From: Algoriphagus sediminis
GTDB lineage: Bacteria > Bacteroidota > Bacteroidia > Cytophagales > Cyclobacteriaceae
Assembly: GCF_030403435.1 (NCBI RefSeq)
Contig: NZ_JAUEPH010000004.1
Location: 372,001-436,000 of the forward strand
Reading direction: 5' to 3'
DNA length: 64,000 bases
Position 1 is the stretch's first letter; each line of letters starts with the position of its first letter. Below, one piece after another: positions 60,642 to 64,000 of the stretch. The position numbers were made by a program, and so were the translations under genes. The notes under the pieces are model-generated. The model made no database searches, had not been told where the DNA came from, and worked only from the letters and a program-made list of their open reading frames with translations.

Positions 60642-63092
60642 TTAGTAATACCTGACCTCACAGTCAGGTATTTCACTTTTGAAGCTTTCCACACTCCTTG
60701 AACTTACCCTTGTATTAAAGCAAGAAAGCTTTTTCAATCCTTTTAACCCCTCTATCGGACGAAGTGATCGTAGATTTGTGCTGGCCACATCAAGTTCCTC
60801 AAGAGAAACCAAACCCTCTAGCCCCTTCAAATTTCTAAGATTGGTGCCCGAAAGGTTCAGATACTTAAGGTTGGTCAGGTTCGCCAAAGGGTCCAGATCC
60901 TCGATCCCTGTATTTGAAATATCCAGCTCCTCAAGAATGAAAAAATTACTAATTGGCAAAAAGTCCACCACTGGAACCTGAGAAAGACGCAATTTTTTAA
61001 GATGATCCAAATTCGCAATTGGCTGAATATCTGCTAATGGAGCATCAAAGATTTCTAAACTTCTTAGGTTCACAAATTTCAATAGAGGCGTGAGATCATT
61101 AATACTGGTTTGGTTGAAAGTCAAAGATGAAACACCTGTCATTTCGTGAAGCTTACGGGAATCCGGATCTCCCTTTATCTCAAAAGTTTTGGCTAAAAGC
61201 CCTCTCCAATCGTCATCCAACTCATTCCACCAGCTTCTCAATTCTTGATCTCTGTAAATGATGACCAAATTTGGTCTTTGAATAAGTATCTCAGGAACTT
61301 CCTCCAGAAAGAACTCCCCATCATTTACCCGAATCTGATCCAGATTAGGTAAATCCAATGTTGGGAGAATACTCTTAATCGGAGCTCCATCGAAGTTCAA
61401 CTCTATCAATTCTTCATTTTCGTTGATTGGCTCCAAATCCTCAATGGCTGTATTTTTTCCTGAAATTTTTCTAAGCGTTCTTACTTCAGAAAGAGGCAGA
61501 AGATCATTAACCTGATTATCCGAAAAATCAATTTCCACAAGCTTTACAAACCTGGTGACTGGATTCAAGGTCTCTATGCTTTTCCCGCCTAAATCGAGGC
61601 TTTCTAAACCGATTGTCTCAGTTAAGACTTCTATTCCGGGATCATTAGATTTTAGATTGGAATTATTTTCCCTAAGCGCAGATTTCCAGGAATCTGAAAG
61701 TCGATCCCACCATGCCCGCAAATCCTTCACATGATGAATCAAAAGAATATCCGGATTGGCACGAATGAAATTATCTGCGGCCACCACACTTAGTTGAGTT
61801 TCATCTGCCAGAATTTTATCCAGATTCTCCTTGTTATTGAGGGGCGAAAGGTCACTTATTTCAGTCTTGGTTAAATCCAGCTCGACCAATTCATTCATAT
61901 CCTTTAAAGGAGTCAAATCCTGGATATTAGTTTCGGACAGGTCAAGATACTTCAGGGACGTTAATCCTTGAAGTTGGGAATAGTTGACGATGTAATTTTG
62001 AGAAAGATCCAGCACTTCAAGCTGTTTAAGGTCCTTTATATTCTCGGCATTATTAAAACCACTACTTCTCAGATGTAGATTTTTTAAGGACTTAAACTCA
62101 TTCAAAACCGCGAAACTCATGATAGGAGTACCCTCTGCCCTTAATTCCTCCAGACTTTCGAGATTCACAAGCTCGCTGATATCTTTGACCTGGGTATTTG
62201 AGACATCAAGGAAACGAAGACGATCGGAATATTTGATGAACTGAATATCCTCTGCAGGCGTATTCGAGATATCCAGGCGCTCCAAAAATGTAACATTCGA
62301 AAGTGGAGCCAAAGAGTCAATCTGCGTATTACTTAAATCCACATATTTCAATTCCCTGAGTGACTCAAGCGGAGTGAGATCCATTAGAGAATCTGTTCCT
62401 GAGATATCCAGTGAATCCACACTAACGAATCGATAGATCATATCAATATCCACCGAATCAAATTCACTTAGTTCAAAACGATCGGTGAAATATCCTTTCC
62501 AGTGAGAATCCAGCAGCTCCCACCATTCTAAAAGTTCCTCATCCCTACTGAGCTTGGTGGTGTACATGCTCACGATTTTCAATTCCTGAGTGTTTTCCTC
62601 AAGATTAATCTCTATAAATCTATCCTTGGTATCAGAGATTTCTTCACCGGAATTTTGTTTGGCTGTCAAAGTTCTATCCAATGAGACCAGGAAGAAAACC
62701 TCCCCGTTTTCCTTTTGTCCCGGTTTCACCTCACGCACTTTAAACTTGAACTCCACATCCCGGAAGAAAAATTCGATGTCCTTCATGTAAGAAGTCACAT
62801 CCTTATTTATCACCACTTTCCTGTCCAAAATTAGATCATCCTCCACTTGTACCTTTTCATCCCTAAAAATCTTTAAATAGCTCTCACGAATAACCACATC
62901 CTTATCACGGGCAGGAGTTTCGCTATCCCCCACCGTATTCAAGAGGTATTCCAGGAATCTTACCTGATCTTCCACCTTTTCTGAAAATTCAGCGATTTCT
63001 TCTTTGGAATAGCCTTTTATGCTTTGGCCACAGAGTGGCAAAGCATAAGAAAAAGCAAAAATAACGAGTATGAATACCCTAGTTTTGATCAT
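60642..63092 (-). CDS. Secreted leucine-rich-repeat protein with three WW-headed modules
   Basis: This 816-residue protein starts with a signal peptide (IKTRVFILVIFAFSYALPLC, cleaved near 22). After an N-terminal domain (about 25-185), three modules begin with a W-W cap: LEWWELLDSHW (188-198), LRAWWDRLSDSW (461-472) and LRSWWNELDDDW (621-632). Each cap is followed by SDS22/internalin-type LRRs with the L..LDLS.T.I.DL.PL pattern. A short lead-in (NPDILLIHH, RPNLVIIYR) precedes the second and third caps. Likely a surface or periplasmic protein-binding scaffold. It overlaps the gene upstream by 14 nt. Confidence 0.88.
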   Translation of the reverse strand: MIKTRVFILVIFAFSYALPLCGQSIKGYSKEEIAEFSEKVEDQVRFLEYLLNTVGDSETPARDKDVVIRESYLKIFRDEKVQVEDDLILDRKVVINKDVTSYMKDIEFFFRDVEFKFKVREVKPGQKENGEVFFLVSLDRTLTAKQNSGEEISDTKDRFIEINLEENTQELKIVSMYTTKLSRDEELLEWWELLDSHWKGYFTDRFELSEFDSVDIDMIYRFVSVDSLDISGTDSLMDLTPLESLRELKYVDLSNTQIDSLAPLSNVTFLERLDISNTPAEDIQFIKYSDRLRFLDVSNTQVKDISELVNLESLEELRAEGTPIMSFAVLNEFKSLKNLHLRSSGFNNAENIKDLKQLEVLDLSQNYIVNYSQLQGLTSLKYLDLSETNIQDLTPLKDMNELVELDLTKTEISDLSPLNNKENLDKILADETQLSVVAADNFIRANPDILLIHHVKDLRAWWDRLSDSWKSALRENNSNLKSNDPGIEVLTETIGLESLDLGGKSIETLNPVTRFVKLVEIDFSDNQVNDLLPLSEVRTLRKISGKNTAIEDLEPINENEELIELNFDGAPIKSILPTLDLPNLDQIRVNDGEFFLEEVPEILIQRPNLVIIYRDQELRSWWNELDDDWRGLLAKTFEIKGDPDSRKLHEMTGVSSLTFNQTSINDLTPLLKFVNLRSLEIFDAPLADIQPIANLDHLKKLRLSQVPVVDFLPISNFFILEELDISNTGIEDLDPLANLTNLKYLNLSGTNLRNLKGLEGLVSLEELDVASTNLRSLRPIEGLKGLKKLSCFNTRVSSRSVESFKSEIPDCEVRYY

Positions 63093-63918
63093 AAATAAAG
63101 TCCAAAATAGTTTCTTGATCCCCTGGATTAAGTTTTACTAAGTTTGCAATAAGCCAGCCAGTATTGAAGCCGGGACGATTAAATTGATTGACTTCAAAAT
63201 ACCATCCGTCAATCTGAAAAAAATGAAATTTCACTCCTTTGACTGTTTCAAAACGTAAATTCCCCTTATTCATTTCATATAAAAACAAAGTCAGGTAGTC
63301 TGGAGAAAAAGCCTTTTCTGTATAAGATTCCGGAGCACCGGAATCCTGAAAAGCCCGCCGCAAATTCATAAAACCCAGTTCATGGCTTAGAGGATGCAGG
63401 AAATCCTTGTTTTCACCTTGGGGTTTATTAAATAATCTTTGAAAGGTAGGAAAACTCACCTCTTCTATCACCCACTCGTAGCCAAGTCCTTCCGGCTGAA
63501 TTTTTAAGAAAAGCGTGGCTTGTTCTCTCCGACCATTGAAAATGAATTCAGTTTCAACTTCAGCAAACCATCCATCCCTATGAAAATTGATGTATTGAGG
63601 ATAAACTCCTGATAAAACATGATCGATAAATTCCTTCTTTAAGGAGGGATTCACCGATGAGGTCTGGTTGTCAAAAAGAATCTGGATGAACCCCTGTCTT
63701 AAAGGGATATTATGATAAAGAGAATCTCCCGGATAGTAGCGCTTGCTACCATCGGGAGATTCCTCTGCATTAAATCGTCTAAAGAATTGATTAAGCTGTT
63801 TTGTAGAAGCGGCAAATCTTCCATCGTCGATTACTGTCCCTGATCCTCTGTATGTCTGAGCAGAAACAAAACCAATTGAGATAAAAAATACCGCAAATAG
63901 CGCCAGGCTTAATCTCAT
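63079..63918 (-). CDS. Secreted protein of unknown function
   Basis: This 279-residue protein has a signal peptide (residues 1-20, LFAVFFISIGFVSAQ). No family is recognised; the mature part is alpha/beta with FHRDGWFAEVETEFIFNGRR and FFQIDGWYFEVNQF, two segments sharing a DGW-F-EV pattern that may mark a repeated fold. A palindrome encoding ESPDGSKRYYPGDS is inserted near residue 52. It is co-transcribed with the LRR protein and overlaps it and the upstream gene, so the three probably act together at the envelope. Confidence 0.7.
   Translation of the reverse strand: MRLSLALFAVFFISIGFVSAQTYRGSGTVIDDGRFAASTKQLNQFFRRFNAEESPDGSKRYYPGDSLYHNIPLRQGFIQILFDNQTSSVNPSLKKEFIDHVLSGVYPQYINFHRDGWFAEVETEFIFNGRREQATLFLKIQPEGLGYEWVIEEVSFPTFQRLFNKPQGENKDFLHPLSHELGFMNLRRAFQDSGAPESYTEKAFSPDYLTLFLYEMNKGNLRFETVKGVKFHFFQIDGWYFEVNQFNRPGFNTGWLIANLVKLNPGDQETILDFIYDQN
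63723..63761. repeat. In-frame palindrome inside the secreted-protein gene
   Basis: AATCTCCC pairs with GGGAGATT, and GTAGC with GCTAC, in a 39-nt hairpin within the coding region. It resembles the CCCGATAG..ATCGGG palindromes at 18954 and 30455. Confidence 0.8.
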
Positions 63919-64000
63919 GCTGAAGTTTCCGTCACTCTCACATCACCCAGCATTACATCCCAGAAATCGATGGTTCGACCAGCGATCTGAGTCTGCTTCT
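63915..64000 (-). CDS. C-terminal end of an unidentified protein (cut by window edge)
   Basis: The minus strand encodes KQTQIAGRTIDFWDVMLGDV followed by RVTETSA and a stop at 63915-63917, overlapping the start of the secreted-protein gene as ATGA. Only 27 residues are visible and no family can be recognised. The overlap shows that it belongs to the same operon. Confidence 0.6.
   Translation of the reverse strand, partial: KQTQIAGRTIDFWDVMLGDVRVTETSA

Overview
The window looks like chromosome of a Bacteroidota bacterium, most likely order Cytophagales near Algoriphagus or other Cyclobacteriaceae. This is inferred from the Wza/Wzc pairs with Tyr-rich tails, the four-helix-bundle (23S-IVP family) proteins, the scarcity of Shine-Dalgarno signals, frequent TTG starts and the repeat families. 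It is almost entirely a surface-polysaccharide locus: about 60 genes, all on the minus strand except one GNAT gene (19549..20481). No rRNA, tRNA, CRISPR array or prophage was seen. Layout, read along the minus strand from the right edge: (1) 60642..64000, two secreted proteins, one with three LRR/WW modules, and the end of a further gene, closed by a strong terminator at 60495..60526. (2) 57321..60409, two polytopic GT-C-like membrane proteins. (3) 56206..31029, a long run headed by a winged-helix regulator. It holds GT2 glycosyltransferases, methyltransferases, two TupA-like ATP-grasp proteins, an ABC exporter whose permease (51713..52543) and ATPase (38654..39916) lie 12 kb apart, two dTDP-4-amino-sugar branches (WecE/WecD-like and VioA/VioB-like), two sulfotransferases, a WbsX-like protein, an SDR enzyme and a nucleotidyltransferase. 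(4) 24673..31032, five GT4 genes in which a gene pair is duplicated. (5) 18896..24347, a repeat-rich accessory zone with a membrane protein, four-helix-bundle gene, polysaccharide deacetylase, RAYT transposase and GNAT gene. (6) 11520..18895, two lipoprotein Wza/BY-kinase Wzc pairs with kdsB between them. (7) 1..10700, a Wzx/Wzy-type cluster: UDP-HexNAc dehydrogenase, flippase, polymerase, two GT4s, an acyltransferase, a bi-domain oxidoreductase, a VpsJ-like protein and a DUF354 protein; its core (4049..9346) is clearly AT-richer.

The genes would together make activated sugars (UDP-HexNAcA, dTDP-Fuc4NAc or Qui4NAc, CMP-Kdo), assemble them with many GT2 and GT4 enzymes, decorate the chains (methyl, acetyl, sulfate, possibly amino-acid groups), and export them by two routes: Wzx/Wzy with Wza/Wzc, and an ABC route whose ATPase has a Wzt-like carbohydrate-binding tail.

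The most unusual feature is the repeat content. Arrays with a strict 7-nt period of the form GTTNNNN lie just upstream of six genes in the same orientation. A second pyrimidine-rich array type with 7-8 nt units follows the preceding gene. Several short palindromic elements, one with a covarying core, occur both between genes and in frame inside the linkers of GT4 glycosyltransferases. One GT4 gene (27313..28650) is a mosaic of the N-terminal domain of one neighbour and the C-terminal domain of another, with the junction inside the repeat-filled linker. This suggests repeat-seeded domain shuffling of glycosyltransferases.
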